Positions 16,158-27,011 of a stretch of 39,164 nucleotides of DNA are shown here, one piece after another. The notes beneath the pieces are model-generated. The model saw only the letters and a program-made list of their open reading frames with translations, searched no databases and was not told the DNA's origin. Each line of letters begins with the position of its first letter. Position 1 is the first letter of the stretch. Both the position numbers and the translations under genes were made by a program. Source of the stretch: an uncultured Clostridia bacterium (GTDB lineage: Bacteria; Bacillota; Clostridia; Oscillospirales; Ruminococcaceae). The DNA is taken from positions 1 to 39,164 of the forward strand of contig CANQNG010000020.1 of the NCBI GenBank assembly GCA_947625155.1, in the 5' to 3' direction.

Positions 16158-16582
16158 TGCTGCTTCCGAAGAGAGTAAAGTACCGCAGAGTCCACAGAGG
16201 ACGTCTGACCGGTAAGGCATACAGGGGCAACACAGTGACCTACGGCGATTACGGCTTACAGGCACTGGAGCCCGCATGGATCACTTCCAACCAGATCGAG
16301 GCTGCTCGTATCGCGATGACACGTTACATCAAGAGAGGCGGTCAGGTGTGGATCAAGATCTTCCCGGATAAGCCGATCACAGAAAAGCCGGCAGAAACAC
16401 GAATGGGTTCCGGTAAGGGTTCCCCGGAGTACTGGGTAGCCGTTGTCAAGCCCGGCAGAGTGATGTTTGAGATCAAGGGTGTTTCTGAGGAGACGGCAAG
16501 AGAGGCGATGCGTCTTGCCATGCACAAGCTGCCGATCAAGTGCAGATTTGTGTCGAAAGAGACTGCCGAAGCTGCTGAGTAA
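16157..16582 (+). CDS. rplP: 50S ribosomal protein L16
   Basis: A 141-aa protein near the A-site tRNA elbow. [16 protein letters not shown] at the start, [18 protein letters not shown] and FEIKGVSEE are conserved. It is translationally coupled to rpsC by a 1-base overlap. Confidence 0.98.
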   Translation: MLLPKRVKYRRVHRGRLTGKAYRGNTVTYGDYGLQALEPAWITSNQIEAARIAMTRYIKRGGQVWIKIFPDKPITEKPAETRMGSGKGSPEYWVAVVKPGRVMFEIKGVSEETAREAMRLAMHKLPIKCRFVSKETAEAAE

Positions 16583-16597
16583 AGGAGGGGAGTCGCT

Positions 16598-16801
16598 ATG
16601 AAAGCAACAGAGATCAGAGAGATGACTGTCGAGGAGATGAACGAGAAGCTTGTCAGCCTCAAGGATGAGCTTTTCAGACTCCGCTTCCAGCTTGCTGTCA
16701 ATAAGCTGGAGAACACAGCAAGAGTGAAGGCTGTCAAGAAAGACATTGCACGGGTCAAGACCTGCCTGCGTGAAGCAGAGCTGGCACAGAGTGCAGAGTA
16801 A
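16598..16801 (+). CDS. rpmC: 50S ribosomal protein L29
   Basis: A 67-aa two-helix protein at the exit tunnel. [18 protein letters not shown] and [19 protein letters not shown] are typical, with the alanine/glutamate-rich end. AAAGGAGGGG precedes the ATG. Confidence 0.97.
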   Translation: MKATEIREMTVEEMNEKLVSLKDELFRLRFQLAVNKLENTARVKAVKKDIARVKTCLREAELAQSAE

Positions 16802-16818
16802 GATAGGAGGAAAACGCT

Positions 16819-17076
16819 GTGGCTGAAAGAAATCTGAGAAAGACCAGAACTGGCATGGTCGTCAGCGACAAGATGGATAAGACTGTTGTTGTAGCAATTG
16901 CCGACAACGTCAAGCATCCGCTGTATAAGAAGATCATCAAGCGCACCGTTCGCCTCAAGGCTCATGACGAGAAGAATGAGTGCAGAGTAGGTGACCGTGT
17001 GCAGATAATGGAGACCCGCCCGCTTTCCAAGGATAAGAGATGGCGTGTCGTCAGCATCATCGAGAAGGCTAAGTAA
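16819..17076 (+). CDS. rpsQ: 30S ribosomal protein S17 (GTG start)
   Basis: An 85-aa 16S rRNA-binding protein. [20 protein letters not shown] and [20 protein letters not shown] are diagnostic. Translation starts at GTG 16819, nine bases after AGGAGG. Confidence 0.97.
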   Translation: MAERNLRKTRTGMVVSDKMDKTVVVAIADNVKHPLYKKIIKRTVRLKAHDEKNECRVGDRVQIMETRPLSKDKRWRVVSIIEKAK

Positions 17077-17108
17077 GATAGGAGCCATACTGAGAGGAGG
17101 AAGCATCC

Positions 17109-17477
17109 ATGATCCAGATGCAGACGTATCTGAAGGTCGCAGACAACACCGGCGCAAAGGAACTGATGTGTATCCGTGTGCTCGGCGGTACGCGCAGAAG
17201 ATATGCGAATATCGGTGACGTTGTCGTGGCATCTGTTAAGAAAGCAACACCCGGCGGTGTGGTAAAGAAGGGCGACGTGGTAAAGGCTGTCATCGTCCGC
17301 TCCGCAAAGGGTCTGAGACGAGAGGACGGCACATATATCCGCTTTGACGAGAATGCTGCCGTTATCATCAAGGAAGACAAGAACCCGAGAGGTACCCGTA
17401 TCTTCGGGCCGGTCGCAAGAGAGCTTCGTGAAAAGGACTACATGAAGATCCTCTCCCTTGCACCGGAAGTGCTGTGA
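17109..17477 (+). CDS. rplN: 50S ribosomal protein L14
   Basis: A 122-aa intersubunit-bridge protein. [20 protein letters not shown] and [20 protein letters not shown] mark the two ends. The length is exactly that of the bacterial family. Confidence 0.98.
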   Translation: MIQMQTYLKVADNTGAKELMCIRVLGGTRRRYANIGDVVVASVKKATPGGVVKKGDVVKAVIVRSAKGLRREDGTYIRFDENAAVIIKEDKNPRGTRIFGPVARELREKDYMKILSLAPEVL

Positions 17478-17489
17478 TGGAGGTGCGTC

Positions 17490-17834
17490 ATGAGTAAGGT
17501 CCATGTAAAAACAGGCGACACCGTTGTTCTGAGAACAGGCAAGTTCGACGATAAGTTCAAGAACAAGGACAAGGATCGCAGGACTGGCAAGGTGCTGGAA
17601 GTCAGCCCCAAGGAGGGCAAGGTCATCGTTGAGGGCATCAACATGATCACCAAGCACCTCAAGCCCACCGCAATGGGTCAGTCCGGCAATATCGTAAGAG
17701 CAGAAGCTCCGGTCTATGCGTGCAAGGTACAGCTCGTATGCCCCCACTGCGGCAAGCCTACCAGAGTAGGTCATACGGTAGAGGGCGACAAGAAGCTGCG
17801 TGTATGCAAGAAGTGCGGCAAGACTTTCGAGTAA
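17490..17834 (+). CDS. rplX: 50S ribosomal protein L24 with C-terminal zinc ribbon
   Basis: A 114-aa assembly initiator. The KOW region GDTVVLRTGKFDD...RRTGKVLEV contains an insertion of about eight residues (around FKNKDKD) compared with the common GKDKGKTGKV. A zinc ribbon is formed by C84, C87, C106 and C109 (CPHCGKPTRVGH, CKKCGK). Confidence 0.97.
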   Translation: MSKVHVKTGDTVVLRTGKFDDKFKNKDKDRRTGKVLEVSPKEGKVIVEGINMITKHLKPTAMGQSGNIVRAEAPVYACKVQLVCPHCGKPTRVGHTVEGDKKLRVCKKCGKTFE

Positions 17835-17846
17835 AGGAGAAACGAA

Positions 17847-18386
17847 ATGGCAAGATTAAAAGAACAGTATGTCAGCACCGTTGCTCCCGCATTGATGCAG
17901 AAATTCGGGTATAAGAGCGTCATGCAGATCCCGAAGCTCGACAAGGTCGTCATCAACGTAGGTGCTGGTGAGGCAAAGGATAATGCAAAGGTCATTGATG
18001 CCATCATGACCGATATCGCTGCGATCACCGGACAGAAGCCGGTCGTGTGCCGTGCCAAGAAGTCCGTTGCGAACTTCAAGCTCCGTGAGGGGATGCCGAT
18101 CGGCGTGAAGGTAACACTTCGTGGCGAGCGGATGTATGATTTCGTGGATAAGCTGTTCAACGTGGCTTTCCCCCGTGTACGTGACTTCCGTGGGATCAAC
18201 GGCAACTCCTTTGACGGCAAGGGCAATTATTCCACCGGTATCCGTGAGCAGCTGATCTTCCCTGAGATCGAGTATGACAAGATCGACAAGGTACGTGGTA
18301 TGGACATCAACTTCATCACCACGGCGCATACCGATGAGGAGGCAAAGGAGCTTCTGAAGCTTCTGGGCGCTCCGTTTGCTGATTAA
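17847..18386 (+). CDS. rplE: 50S ribosomal protein L5
   Basis: A 179-aa 5S rRNA-binding protein that contacts P-site t[23 protein letters not shown], the [11 protein letters not shown] motif and [20 protein letters not shown] are typical. It starts 12 bp after rplX with AAAGGAG. Confidence 0.98.
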   Translation: MARLKEQYVSTVAPALMQKFGYKSVMQIPKLDKVVINVGAGEAKDNAKVIDAIMTDIAAITGQKPVVCRAKKSVANFKLREGMPIGVKVTLRGERMYDFVDKLFNVAFPRVRDFRGINGNSFDGKGNYSTGIREQLIFPEIEYDKIDKVRGMDINFITTAHTDEEAKELLKLLGAPFAD

Positions 18387-18398
18387 GGAGGGAAGATC

Positions 18399-18584
18399 AT
18401 GGCAAAGAAGGCAATGATTAACAAGCAGCAGAGGACTCCCAAGTTCTCCACAAGAGCTTACACCAGATGCAAGATCTGCGGCAGACCCCATGCCTATCTG
18501 AGAAAGTACGGTATCTGCCGTATCTGCTTCAGAGAGCTGGCAAATGACGGGCAGATCCCCGGTGTAAAGAAGGCAAGCTGGTAA
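18399..18584 (+). CDS. rpsZ: 30S ribosomal protein S14, zinc (type Z) form
   Basis: A 61-aa short form of S14. The zinc ligands C24, C27, C40 and C43 are all present ([20 protein letters not shown]). Some Firmicutes keep a second, zinc-free copy elsewhere; none is in this window. Confidence 0.97.
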   Translation: MAKKAMINKQQRTPKFSTRAYTRCKICGRPHAYLRKYGICRICFRELANDGQIPGVKKASW

Positions 18585-18606
18585 AAATAGTAAGGAGGTC
18601 ATTGGC

Positions 18607-19005
18607 ATGCAAATTTCTGATACCATCGCAGATCTGCTGACGAGGATCCGCAATGCAAGTTCTGCGAAGCACGCCACGGTCGACATTCCCGCATCCAACG
18701 TGAAGAAAGCGATCACCCAGATCCTCGCAGACGAGGGCTACATCAAGGACTTCCAGATCGTGGATGACGGTAAGCAGGGCATCATCAGAGTTACTCTGAA
18801 ATATACAGAGAACAGAACTCCGGTCATTTCCGGCTTACGCAGAGTGTCCAAGCCGGGTCTGCGTATCTACTCTAGCTGTGAGGATATGCCGAAAGTCCGC
18901 AAGGGACTGGGCATTGCGATCGTTTCCACATCCAAGGGCATTATGACCGATAAGAAGGCAAGAAGCCTGAATGTCGGCGGTGAAGTGCTCGCATATATCT
19001 GGTAA
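18607..19005 (+). CDS. rpsH: 30S ribosomal protein S8
   Basis: A 132-aa central-domain assembly protein. It begins with [15 protein letters not shown] and ends with [29 protein letters not shown] precedes the end. It is a known autogenous repressor of the spc operon in E. coli; no such site was identified here. Confidence 0.98.
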   Translation: MQISDTIADLLTRIRNASSAKHATVDIPASNVKKAITQILADEGYIKDFQIVDDGKQGIIRVTLKYTENRTPVISGLRRVSKPGLRIYSSCEDMPKVRKGLGIAIVSTSKGIMTDKKARSLNVGGEVLAYIW

Positions 19006-19018
19006 GGAGGGCAAGACA

Positions 19019-19564
19019 ATGTCAAGAATTGGTAGAATGCCGATCGCCGTTCCTGCCGGTGTGGATGTCAAGGTCGCAGACAATCTTGTGACCGTAAAAG
19101 GACCGAAGGGTACACTTTCTCAGCAGTTTTCCAAGGAGCTGGAGATCAAGTGCGAGGACGGTACGATCACAGTGGCACGTCCTTCTGACGACAAGAAGCA
19201 TAGATCGCTCCATGGTCTGACCAGAACGCTCATCCATAACATGGTAGAGGGCGTTGTGAACGGCTACAGCAAGACACTCGAGATCGACGGCGTCGGCTAC
19301 CGTGCTGCCAAGCAGGGCAAAGATCTGGTCATGAACCTCGGTTTCTCTCATCAGGTGATCGTTCCGGAAACGGACGAGATCCAGATCGAGGTACCGCAGC
19401 CGAACCAGATCATCATCAAAGGCATCGATAAGCAGAAGGTAGGTCAGTTTGCCGCTGAGGTGCGTGAAAAGAGACTGCCTGAGCCTTACAAGGGCAAGGG
19501 TATCCATTATCTGGGCGAGCGTATCATCCGCAAGGAAGGCAAGGCCGGTAAGGGTAAGAAGTAA
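19019..19564 (+). CDS. rplF: 50S ribosomal protein L6
   Basis: A 181-aa two-domain protein near the GTPase centre. It starts [17 protein letters not shown]; the C-terminal domain has [15 protein letters not shown] 19019 was chosen (AAGGAGG upstream); a longer frame from 18971 would overlap rpsH. Confidence 0.98.
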   Translation: MSRIGRMPIAVPAGVDVKVADNLVTVKGPKGTLSQQFSKELEIKCEDGTITVARPSDDKKHRSLHGLTRTLIHNMVEGVVNGYSKTLEIDGVGYRAAKQGKDLVMNLGFSHQVIVPETDEIQIEVPQPNQIIIKGIDKQKVGQFAAEVREKRLPEPYKGKGIHYLGERIIRKEGKAGKGKK

Positions 19565-19582
19565 GGAAGGGAGTAAACGGCT

Positions 19583-19942
19583 ATGATCAAAAAGTTTGAC
19601 AGCAACAAGGCACGTCTCAGACGGCATGCCCGTGTGCGCAGAAAAATCTCCGGAACTCCTGAAGTTCCGAGACTGAATGTGTTCCGCAGCAGCAAGCACA
19701 TCTATGCGCAGATCATCGACGATGTGCAGGGTGTGACCCTTGCAAGCGCTTCCAGCATGGCAAAGGACTTTGCGGGAAGCGGCAGCAATGTCGAGGGCGC
19801 AAAGAAAGTCGGCGAGATGATCGCTAAGGCTGCCGCCGAAAAGGGTATCACCAATGTCGTATTCGACAGAGGCGGCTATCTGTATCACGGCAGAGTACAG
19901 GCACTTGCTGAGGCTGCCCGTGAGAACGGCTTACAGTTCTAA
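19583..19942 (+). CDS. rplR: 50S ribosomal protein L18
   Basis: A 119-aa 5S rRNA-binding protein. [20 protein letters not shown] at the N-terminus and [20 protein letters not shown] near the C-terminus are diagnostic. Confidence 0.98.
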   Translation: MIKKFDSNKARLRRHARVRRKISGTPEVPRLNVFRSSKHIYAQIIDDVQGVTLASASSMAKDFAGSGSNVEGAKKVGEMIAKAAAEKGITNVVFDRGGYLYHGRVQALAEAARENGLQF

Positions 19943-19960
19943 GAAGAGGAGGGAACACGA

Positions 19961-20461
19961 TTGGCTAATTTTGAAGCAAAAGAGAATGAGTACCTCGAAA
20001 GGGTCGTACACATCAACAGAGTTTCCAAGACCGTCAAGGGCGGACGTATCATGAAGTTCTCCGCACTGGTCGTTGTCGGCGACGGCAAGGGTCTGGTCGG
20101 CTTCGGTATGGGCAAGTCCGGAGAAGTGCCGGATGCCATCCGCAAGGGCATCGAGGATGCCAAGAAGAACATGGTGAGAGTACCGCTGAAGGGTACGACC
20201 ATCCCTCACGAGATCGTAGGCAAGTTTGGTGCAGGCGAAGTCCTCATGCGTCCGGCTGCGCCCGGTACTGGTGTGATCGCCGGCGGTCCGGTGCGTGCCG
20301 TCATTGAAGTCTCCGGCATCAAGGACATCCGTACCAAGTCCCTGCGCTCCAATAATCCCTGCAACGTGGTAAGAGCTACGATCGCAGGACTGACCGGATG
20401 CACCACTGCTGAGGAAGTTGCTGCAAAGCGTGGCAAGACCGTCAAGGAAATCCTGGGCTAA
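19961..20461 (+). CDS. rpsE: 30S ribosomal protein S5 (TTG start)
   Basis: A 166-aa decoding-fidelity protein. [20 protein letters not shown] and [20 protein letters not shown] are conserved. The start is TTG 19961 with GAGGAGGGAA upstream; the residues following it match the usual N-terminal length. Confidence 0.97.
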   Translation: MANFEAKENEYLERVVHINRVSKTVKGGRIMKFSALVVVGDGKGLVGFGMGKSGEVPDAIRKGIEDAKKNMVRVPLKGTTIPHEIVGKFGAGEVLMRPAAPGTGVIAGGPVRAVIEVSGIKDIRTKSLRSNNPCNVVRATIAGLTGCTTAEEVAAKRGKTVKEILG

Positions 20462-20471
20462 GGAGGGCACT

Positions 20472-20645
20472 ATGAAAAAAATCACACTCGTAAAAAGCCT
20501 GATCGGCTGCCAGAAGGACCAGATCGCTACGGCACAGTCCCTCGGTCTGCGGAAGATCGGTGATGTGACGACACAGCCCGACAACCCCTGTACCGCTGGC
20601 AAGATCCACAAGATCATCCACCTCATCAAGGTAGAAGAAGCATAA
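20472..20645 (+). CDS. rpmD: 50S ribosomal protein L30
   Basis: A 57-aa protein ([20 protein letters not shown], then [17 protein letters not shown]). ATG 20472 has AAGGAGGGC upstream; the longer frame from 20418 lies within rpsE. Confidence 0.96.
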   Translation: MKKITLVKSLIGCQKDQIATAQSLGLRKIGDVTTQPDNPCTAGKIHKIIHLIKVEEA

Positions 20646-20662
20646 GCAAGGAGGTGTACACG

Positions 20663-21103
20663 ATGCAGATTCATGAACTCGTACCGGCACCGGATTCCAA
20701 CAAGCCCGCCAAGCGTGTGGGCAGAGGTCACGGCTCCGGCAATGGTAAGACCGCAGGCAAGGGACATAAGGGTCAGAAGGCTCGTTCCGGCGGCGGTGTC
20801 AGGATCGGTTTTGAAGGCGGTCAGATGCCGCTGGCAAGAAGGATCCCGAAGAGAGGCTTCCACAACATTTTCGCAGCAGAGTATGCGACTGTCAATGTCG
20901 GTGACCTGAACAAGTTTACCGAGGGCACGGTCGTGGATACCGAGCTGCTCTGCGCAAGCGGGCTGGTCAAGAAGGTCTGCGACGGCGTTAAAATTCTGGG
21001 CGACGGTGAGCTGGATACCAAGCTGACAGTAAAAGCAGCAAAATTCACCAGATCTGCGCTTGAAAAGATCGAAAAGGCAGGCGGGAAAGCTGAGGTGATC
21101 TGA
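20663..21103 (+). CDS. rplO: 50S ribosomal protein L15
   Basis: A 146-aa protein. The Gly/Arg-rich N-terminal half ([20 protein letters not shown]) and the [10 protein letters not shown] motif are typical. ATG 20663 was chosen; the GTG at 20654 overlaps the AAGGAGGTG site. One base separates its stop from the secY start. Confidence 0.98.
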   Translation: MQIHELVPAPDSNKPAKRVGRGHGSGNGKTAGKGHKGQKARSGGGVRIGFEGGQMPLARRIPKRGFHNIFAAEYATVNVGDLNKFTEGTVVDTELLCASGLVKKVCDGVKILGDGELDTKLTVKAAKFTRSALEKIEKAGGKAEVI

Positions 21104-21104
21104 C

Positions 21105-22454
21105 TTGTTTCAGACTCTGCGAAACGCTTGGAGCGTGCCGGAGATCCGTAAGAAGTTCCTCTACACGCTCTTAATGATCATCATTTTCCGGCTGGGCAGT
21201 GCGGTAACGGTACCGTTCCTCATCCAGTCGAAGGTGCAGGCATGGGTGTCACAGGCAGCCACGGGCGGTAACTTTCTGGAATACCTCGATGTTATCTCCG
21301 GTGGTAACCTGTCAAAGGCAAGCGTGTTCTCCCTTTCTATCACGCCCTATATCAATGCGTCCATCATCATCCAGCTGCTCACCTATGCGCTCCCACCGCT
21401 GGAACGTTTGCAGGAAGAGGGCGAAGAAGGGCGCAAGGTCATCAACAAGATCATGTACTACGTGGCACTGGGGCTTGCGCTGTTCATGTCCGTTGGCTAC
21501 TACTTCATCATGCGCAGACAGATAAATGCCGTGGAGTACACCGGAAACGATTTTGCAGGCTGGTTTTCAGCCATCGTCATCATTGTCTGCATGACCGCAG
21601 GGGCTTCCTTCGTGGTCTGGATGGGCAACCGCATCAGCGAAAAGGGTATTGGCAACGGTGTTTCCATGATCCTGTTCGCCGGCATCCTTGCCCGTTTCCC
21701 TACCGATGTAGGACACCTCATCACGCTGATATTCAGTGAGGAGGGCGGCAAGGTCTCTGCGAAGTATTTCTGGACATCGCTGGGTGTGCTGGTGCTGTTT
21801 GTGGTCATGATCGGCTTTATCGTATTCATGAACGAGTCCGAACGCCGTATCCCGATCCAGTACGCAAAGCGTGTGGTCGGCAGAAAGCAGTTCGGCGGGC
21901 AGAATACCCACATCCCGATCAAGGTCTGCATGAGCGGTGTTATGCCGATTATTTTTGCCATGGCATTCATGTCACTGCCGTCCACGATCGCGATGTTCGT
22001 GCATCCGGCAGCAACACTGGAACAGGCAGAAGGCTTCTGGGGAAGGTTCTATTTCAGATTCATCCAGTTCTTCTCCACAAGAAGCATCAGCTATGCGATC
22101 CTGTACCTGATCCTGATCGTGGCATTCAACTATTTCTACGTAGCAATGCAGTATAACCCCATTGAGATCGCGAACGGTCTGCGGCAGAACAATGGTGCAA
22201 TCCCGGGCATCCGTCCCGGTAAGCCGACTTCGGACTACATCCAGAAGGTCCTGTCAAAGATCACGCTGGTAGGTGCTGTTTTCCTCGGTATCATCGCTAT
22301 CCTGCCGATCTTCATCTCCAGAATGGATGAGAACCTTTCCTCCCTGTCCATGGGCGGTACTTCCATCCTGATCGTGGTCAGCGTGGCACTGGAAACGGCA
22401 AGAACACTGGAATCCCAGCTGATGATGCGTCATCACAAGGGCTTCCTAGGATAA
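21105..22454 (+). CDS. secY: Protein translocase subunit SecY (TTG start)
   Basis: A 449-aa channel-forming subunit of the SecYEG translocon with ten predicted helices. SLSITPYINASIIIQLLTYA is in the TM2 region, NGVSMILFAGI mid-protein, and the C-terminus ends MMRHHKGFLG. The start is TTG 21105 with GAGGTGATC upstream, immediately after rplO, as usual in Firmicutes. Confidence 0.98.
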   Translation: MFQTLRNAWSVPEIRKKFLYTLLMIIIFRLGSAVTVPFLIQSKVQAWVSQAATGGNFLEYLDVISGGNLSKASVFSLSITPYINASIIIQLLTYALPPLERLQEEGEEGRKVINKIMYYVALGLALFMSVGYYFIMRRQINAVEYTGNDFAGWFSAIVIIVCMTAGASFVVWMGNRISEKGIGNGVSMILFAGILARFPTDVGHLITLIFSEEGGKVSAKYFWTSLGVLVLFVVMIGFIVFMNESERRIPIQYAKRVVGRKQFGGQNTHIPIKVCMSGVMPIIFAMAFMSLPSTIAMFVHPAATLEQAEGFWGRFYFRFIQFFSTRSISYAILYLILIVAFNYFYVAMQYNPIEIANGLRQNNGAIPGIRPGKPTSDYIQKVLSKITLVGAVFLGIIAILPIFISRMDENLSSLSMGGTSILIVVSVALETARTLESQLMMRHHKGFLG

Positions 22455-22466
22455 GGAGGGGCAAGT

Positions 22467-23108
22467 ATGAACCTGATTTTACTCGGTGCGCCCGGCGCAG
22501 GCAAGGGCACACAGGCGGAGGTCATCTCCGAGGCGCTGCACATTCCGCAGATCTCCACCGGCAACATGCTGCGTGAGGCTGTCAAGAACGGCACGGAGTA
22601 CGGACTGAAAGCAAAGGCTGCTATGGAAAGCGGTGCGCTGGTCTCCGATGACATCGTGATCGGTATCCTGAAAGACCGCATCGCAGCAGACGACTGCAAG
22701 AATGGCTTTATCTTGGACGGATTTCCCAGAACTGTACCGCAGGCAGAGGCACTCGATGCCATGGGCGTGCGGATCGACAAGGTGCTGGAGATCTATGTGG
22801 ATGATGAGACCATCAAAGACCGGGTATCCGGCAGACGGGTATGTGAGGGCTGCGGCGCTTCCTACCACGTTCAGTACAAGCCCTCCAAGGTCGAGGGCGT
22901 GTGCGACAAGTGCGGCGGCAAGACGGTGATCCGCAAGGACGACCAGCCTGAGACCGTACTGGAGCGTCTGGCTGTTTACCACAAGCAGACAGCACCGCTC
23001 AAGGACTACTACGAAAAGCAGGGCAAACTCGATACTGTTGTCGGACAGGAAGAGGTTGCTGATACGGTGAAGCTCACACTCAAGGCAGTGGGGGCAGCTA
23101 CCGAATGA
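22467..23108 (+). CDS. adk: Adenylate kinase, zinc-LID type
   Basis: A 213-aa enzyme converting AMP and ATP to two ADP. The P-loop GAPGAGKGT is at residues 7-15 and GFPRT at 85-89. The LID domain carries a Cys4 zinc site, C126, C129, C146 and C149, typical of Gram-positive enzymes. The stop overlaps the map start by four bases (ATGA). Confidence 0.98.
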   Translation: MNLILLGAPGAGKGTQAEVISEALHIPQISTGNMLREAVKNGTEYGLKAKAAMESGALVSDDIVIGILKDRIAADDCKNGFILDGFPRTVPQAEALDAMGVRIDKVLEIYVDDETIKDRVSGRRVCEGCGASYHVQYKPSKVEGVCDKCGGKTVIRKDDQPETVLERLAVYHKQTAPLKDYYEKQGKLDTVVGQEEVADTVKLTLKAVGAATE

Positions 23109-23869
23109 GTATTACGATTAAATCTAAGACAGATCTGCTGAAAATGCGTGAGGCGGGGCGGGTCGCCGCAAGGGCTTTGCAGCTTGCGGGACAGTCCCTC
23201 GAACCGGGCATGACGACGATGGACGTGGATAAGATCGTGCATGACTACATCGTCGGGCAGGGGGCTTACCCGTCTTTCCTCCATTACGGAGGGTTTCCGG
23301 GGAGCGCCTGTGTGTCCGTCAACGAGGAGGTCATCCATGGCATCCCCAGCCGTCACCGCAGGCTGAAGCCGGGTGATATCGTCAGCATTGATGTCGGTGC
23401 GAAGCTGAACGGCTTTCACGGCGATACCTGCGCTACCTTTCCGGTGGGCAGGATCTCCGGGGAGGCACAGGCGCTTCTGGATGTGACACAGGCTGCACTC
23501 TACGAGGGTATTGCGAAGGCAGTCGCCGGCGCAAGACTTCAGGAGGTGTGCGGCGCAGTCGAACGGTACTGCGCTTCCAGAGGCTATGGCATTGTCCGGG
23601 AGTACTGCGGCCACGGCATCGGCAGAGAACTGCACGAATCCCCCGAGGTCCCAAATTATGTACAGCAGGGTGCAAGAGATATGCATCTGAAATTACAGCC
23701 GGGCATGTGTATCTGCATCGAACCAATGATCAACCAGAAGGGTGATGCGATCCGTACCTGCCGGGACGGCTGGACAGTTCGCACCAAGAACGGCTCCCTG
23801 TCGGCGCACTTTGAACATGCCATCGCCATTACACCGGACGGTCCGGTCATTCTGACGGATCCGGACTGA
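23105..23869 (+). CDS. map: Methionine aminopeptidase, type I
   Basis: A 254-aa enzyme that removes N-terminal Met from nascent proteins. Metal ligands D96, D107, H170, E206 and E237 and the substrate-contacting H78 are all recognisable. It is coupled to adk by ATGA and to the next gene by a 1-base TGATG overlap. Confidence 0.98.
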   Translation: MSITIKSKTDLLKMREAGRVAARALQLAGQSLEPGMTTMDVDKIVHDYIVGQGAYPSFLHYGGFPGSACVSVNEEVIHGIPSRHRRLKPGDIVSIDVGAKLNGFHGDTCATFPVGRISGEAQALLDVTQAALYEGIAKAVAGARLQEVCGAVERYCASRGYGIVREYCGHGIGRELHESPEVPNYVQQGARDMHLKLQPGMCICIEPMINQKGDAIRTCRDGWTVRTKNGSLSAHFEHAIAITPDGPVILTDPD

Positions 23870-24114
23870 TGCAGGTGCAGGTGGGTATGGTGGTCCGTGC
23901 GACCGCCGGAAAGGAACAGGACGGCTTCTATGTCGTCACGAGGCTGGAGGACGGTTTCGTCTGGCTGGCTGACGGGAAGCATAGAACGCTGGAGAAACCA
24001 AAGCGCAAGAATATGCGGCATATCCGTCCGACACGCCATGTGTGGGAACTGGACGGAATGACCGACCGGGCGCTGCGCCGGAAGCTGCGGGATACGCTGC
24101 AAGGAGGTAATTGA
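23869..24114 (+). CDS. KOW-domain RNA-binding protein, L14e-like
   Basis: An 81-aa protein. [20 protein letters not shown] forms a KOW-type beta unit, followed by a basic tail ([16 protein letters not shown]) and a helical C-terminus. Proteins of this kind, related to archaeal/eukaryotic L14e, often sit between map and infA in Clostridia. The role is not established; ribosome association is inferred from context. It overlaps map by one base. Confidence 0.85.
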   Translation: MQVQVGMVVRATAGKEQDGFYVVTRLEDGFVWLADGKHRTLEKPKRKNMRHIRPTRHVWELDGMTDRALRRKLRDTLQGGN

Positions 24115-24115
24115 T

Positions 24116-24474
<359 letters not shown>

Positions 24475-24498
24475 GCCCAATGGAGGTGTGAATCATCA

Positions 24499-24867
24499 AT
24501 GGCAAGAATTTCAGGTATTGATCTGCCCAAGGAAAAGAGAGTCGAGATCGGTCTGACCTATATCTACGGCATCGGCAGACCTACTGCCGGCAAGATCCTC
24601 GCTGCTACCGGTGTCGATCCCGATACCAGAGTCAAGGATCTGACGGAGCAGGATGTTGCCAAGCTGCGTGACTATATCGACGCCAATGTGACCGTAGAAG
24701 GCGACCTCCGCCGTGAGGTCTCCCTGAACATCAAGCGTCTGGTCGAGATCGGCTGCTACAGGGGCGTGCGCCACAGAAAGGGACTGCCCGTAAGAGGTCA
24801 GCGTACCAAGACCAATGCAAGGACACGCAAGGGCCCGGCTAAGACCATCGCTAACAAGAAGAAGTAA
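24499..24867 (+). CDS. rpsM: 30S ribosomal protein S13
   Basis: A 122-aa head protein. [20 protein letters not shown] at the start, [20 protein letters not shown] and the basic tail [13 protein letters not shown] are diagnostic. Confidence 0.98.
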   Translation: MARISGIDLPKEKRVEIGLTYIYGIGRPTAGKILAATGVDPDTRVKDLTEQDVAKLRDYIDANVTVEGDLRREVSLNIKRLVEIGCYRGVRHRKGLPVRGQRTKTNARTRKGPAKTIANKKK

Positions 24868-24882
24868 GGAGGGCGAATTTTT

Positions 24883-25287
24883 TTGGCACAGCAGAAGGGT
24901 AAGAAAGTAACGGCTGTTCGCCGCCGCAGAGAACGCAAGAATATCGAGAGCGGTGCGGTGCGCATCCAGTCCACATTCAATAACACCATCGTGACCATCA
25001 CCGATACCCAGGGCAATGTCATTTCGTGGGCAAGTGCCGGCGAGCTGGGATTCCGTGGTTCGAGAAAGTCTACACCGTTTGCAGCACAGACTGCTGCCGA
25101 GACGGCTGCCAAGGCTGCTATGGAACATGGTCTGAAAACGGTAGAAGTGTATGTCAAGGGTCCCGGAAGCGGCAGAGAAGCTGCCATCCGTGCATTGCAG
25201 ACTGTAGGTCTGACAGTCAGCATGATCAAGGATGTTACACCGATCCCGCACAATGGTTGCCGTCCGCCTAAGAGACGTCGTGTCTGA
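24883..25287 (+). CDS. rpsK: 30S ribosomal protein S11 (TTG start)
   Basis: A 134-aa platform protein. [20 protein letters not shown] and the end [18 protein letters not shown] are conserved. The start is TTG 24883 behind AAGGAGGGCG. Confidence 0.97.
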   Translation: MAQQKGKKVTAVRRRRERKNIESGAVRIQSTFNNTIVTITDTQGNVISWASAGELGFRGSRKSTPFAAQTAAETAAKAAMEHGLKTVEVYVKGPGSGREAAIRALQTVGLTVSMIKDVTPIPHNGCRPPKRRRV

Positions 25288-25305
25288 TTTGGAGGTACAT
25301 GTAGA

Positions 25306-25992
25306 ATGGCAGTAAATAAAGAACCGATCCTGAAGAAGTGCCGTGCATTGGGCATCAGCCCTGCCGTAATGGGTGTCAACCCCAGAGTTCCGGACAATTT
25401 CAAGGAAAAGATGAAGGAAGACCGTGAGAAAGGCAAGAGGTTCGACTCCCGCAAGGAAGGCATCACGGACAGAGTGGAATTCAGAGACCCGACTGACGGC
25501 AGACGCAAGAAGGTATCTGAATACGGGACACAGCTCAAGGAAAAGCAGAAGCTCAAGTTCATCTACGGCATGATGGAGAAGCCTTTCCGCCACTATTTTG
25601 AGCTGGCTGAAAAGATGGAGGGCAAGGCTGGTGATAACCTCATCACTTTGCTGGAGTCCAGACTGGACAATGTAGCTTACCGCATGGGCATGGCACTGAC
25701 CAGACGTGAGGCAAGACAGCTGGTAGGTCACGGACATTTTACCGTCAACGGCAAGAGAGTGGATATTCCTTCCTACCGTGTACACGTAGGAGATGTCATT
25801 GCTGTCAGCGAGAAGAGCCGTGCAAGCGAGAAGTTCAAGGGCATGGCAGAGCAGACCAACGGCAGAGTCGTTCCGCTGTGGCTGGAGGCAAACAAGGAGA
25901 CTTTCTCTGCAAAGGTGACACGTCTGCCGAACCCGACTGATATTGATTACGAAGCAGAAACACATCTGATCGTCGAGCTGTACTCCAAGTAA
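25306..25992 (+). CDS. rpsD: 30S ribosomal protein S4
   Basis: A 228-aa assembly initiator, a little longer than the usual 200-210 aa. The S4 RNA-binding domain lies around residues 118-180 (LESRLDNVAYRMGMALTRRE, then GHFTVNGKRVDIPSYRV). It is inside the alpha operon, unlike B. subtilis where rpsD stands alone. The N-terminus lacks the CxxC-type zinc knuckle found in some S4 proteins. Confidence 0.97.
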   Translation: MAVNKEPILKKCRALGISPAVMGVNPRVPDNFKEKMKEDREKGKRFDSRKEGITDRVEFRDPTDGRRKKVSEYGTQLKEKQKLKFIYGMMEKPFRHYFELAEKMEGKAGDNLITLLESRLDNVAYRMGMALTRREARQLVGHGHFTVNGKRVDIPSYRVHVGDVIAVSEKSRASEKFKGMAEQTNGRVVPLWLEANKETFSAKVTRLPNPTDIDYEAETHLIVELYSK

Positions 25993-25994
25993 GG

Positions 25995-26037
25995 CGTAAT
26001 TGCTCACTGTACGCACACACGAACATTAGTAATTACG
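25995..26037 (+). promoter_or_regulatory. Inverted repeat in the rpsD-rpoA spacer
   Basis: CGTAATT (25995-26001) and AATTACG (26031-26037) are separated by 29 nt. It is AT-rich and of modest stability, in a 61-bp spacer much longer than most in this operon. A regulatory role is speculative. Confidence 0.3.
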
Positions 26038-26053
26038 AAATAGGAGGGTTTAT

Positions 26054-27010
26054 ATGCTTGAGAAAATTGAGAAGCCGGAGATCGTTCCCGAAGACCTGAG
26101 ACCCGACGGCAAGTATGGCAAATTCGTCCTTTCCCCGTTGGAACGGGGCTACGGTACGACCATCGGCAATAGTCTCAGACGGGTACTTCTCTCCTCCATT
26201 CCGGGTGTGGCAGTCAATTTCGTCAAGATCGACGGGATACACCATGAGCTGTCCACGATCCCGGGCGTAAAGGAAGATGTGACAGAGATCATTCTGAGTC
26301 TGAAAGGGCTGACCGCAAAGCTCTACGGTGACGGTCCGAAAACACTTGCGATCAATGCCGAGGGCGAGTGCGAGGTGACTGCCGGTGATATTGAGGCAGA
26401 CTCTGAAGTTACTATTCTGAATCCGGGGATGCACATTGCAACTCTGGGCAAGGACGCCAAGCTTCACATGGAGATTACTATTGACCGGGGCAGAGGCTAT
26501 GTATCTGCCGAGCGCAACAAGCAGCAGTTCAGTGATATGCCGATCGATGTGATCGCCGTGGACAGCATTTATACTCCTGTTTTGAAGGTGAACTATACCG
26601 TAGAGAACACACGTCTCGGACAGGTCACCGACTATGACAAGCTTACCATGGAAGTATGGACAGACGGAACCATTTCCGCAAAGGAGGCTCTGTCGCAGGC
26701 AGCCAATCTCCTCAACGAGCACCTGAAGCTGTTCGTCGATCTTTCTGACGAAGCATGCATTCCCGAGGTCCTGGTCGAAAAGGATGATAAGGGCAAGGAA
26801 AAGATCCTTGAGATGACCATTGAGGAACTTGACTTATCGGTTCGCTCTTTCAATTGCCTGAAGCGTGCCGGTATCAATACCGTGGATGATCTGATCAACA
26901 AGTCCGAGGAAGAAATGATGAAGGTGCGCAACCTCGGCAAGAAGTCCTTTGATGAGGTCAAGGAGAAGCTCCAGTCACTGGGCTTTGACCTCTCCTCGGA
27001 GGAGGACTGA
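26054..27010 (+). CDS. rpoA: RNA polymerase alpha subunit
   Basis: A 318-aa subunit. The N-terminal dimerisation domain (about 1-230) includes [20 protein letters not shown], and the C-terminal domain (about 255-312) has [20 protein letters not shown] and the helix-hairpin-helix region that binds UP elements. AGGAGGG precedes the ATG. Confidence 0.98.
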   Translation: MLEKIEKPEIVPEDLRPDGKYGKFVLSPLERGYGTTIGNSLRRVLLSSIPGVAVNFVKIDGIHHELSTIPGVKEDVTEIILSLKGLTAKLYGDGPKTLAINAEGECEVTAGDIEADSEVTILNPGMHIATLGKDAKLHMEITIDRGRGYVSAERNKQQFSDMPIDVIAVDSIYTPVLKVNYTVENTRLGQVTDYDKLTMEVWTDGTISAKEALSQAANLLNEHLKLFVDLSDEACIPEVLVEKDDKGKEKILEMTIEELDLSVRSFNCLKRAGINTVDDLINKSEEEMMKVRNLGKKSFDEVKEKLQSLGFDLSSEED

Positions 27011-27011
27011 G

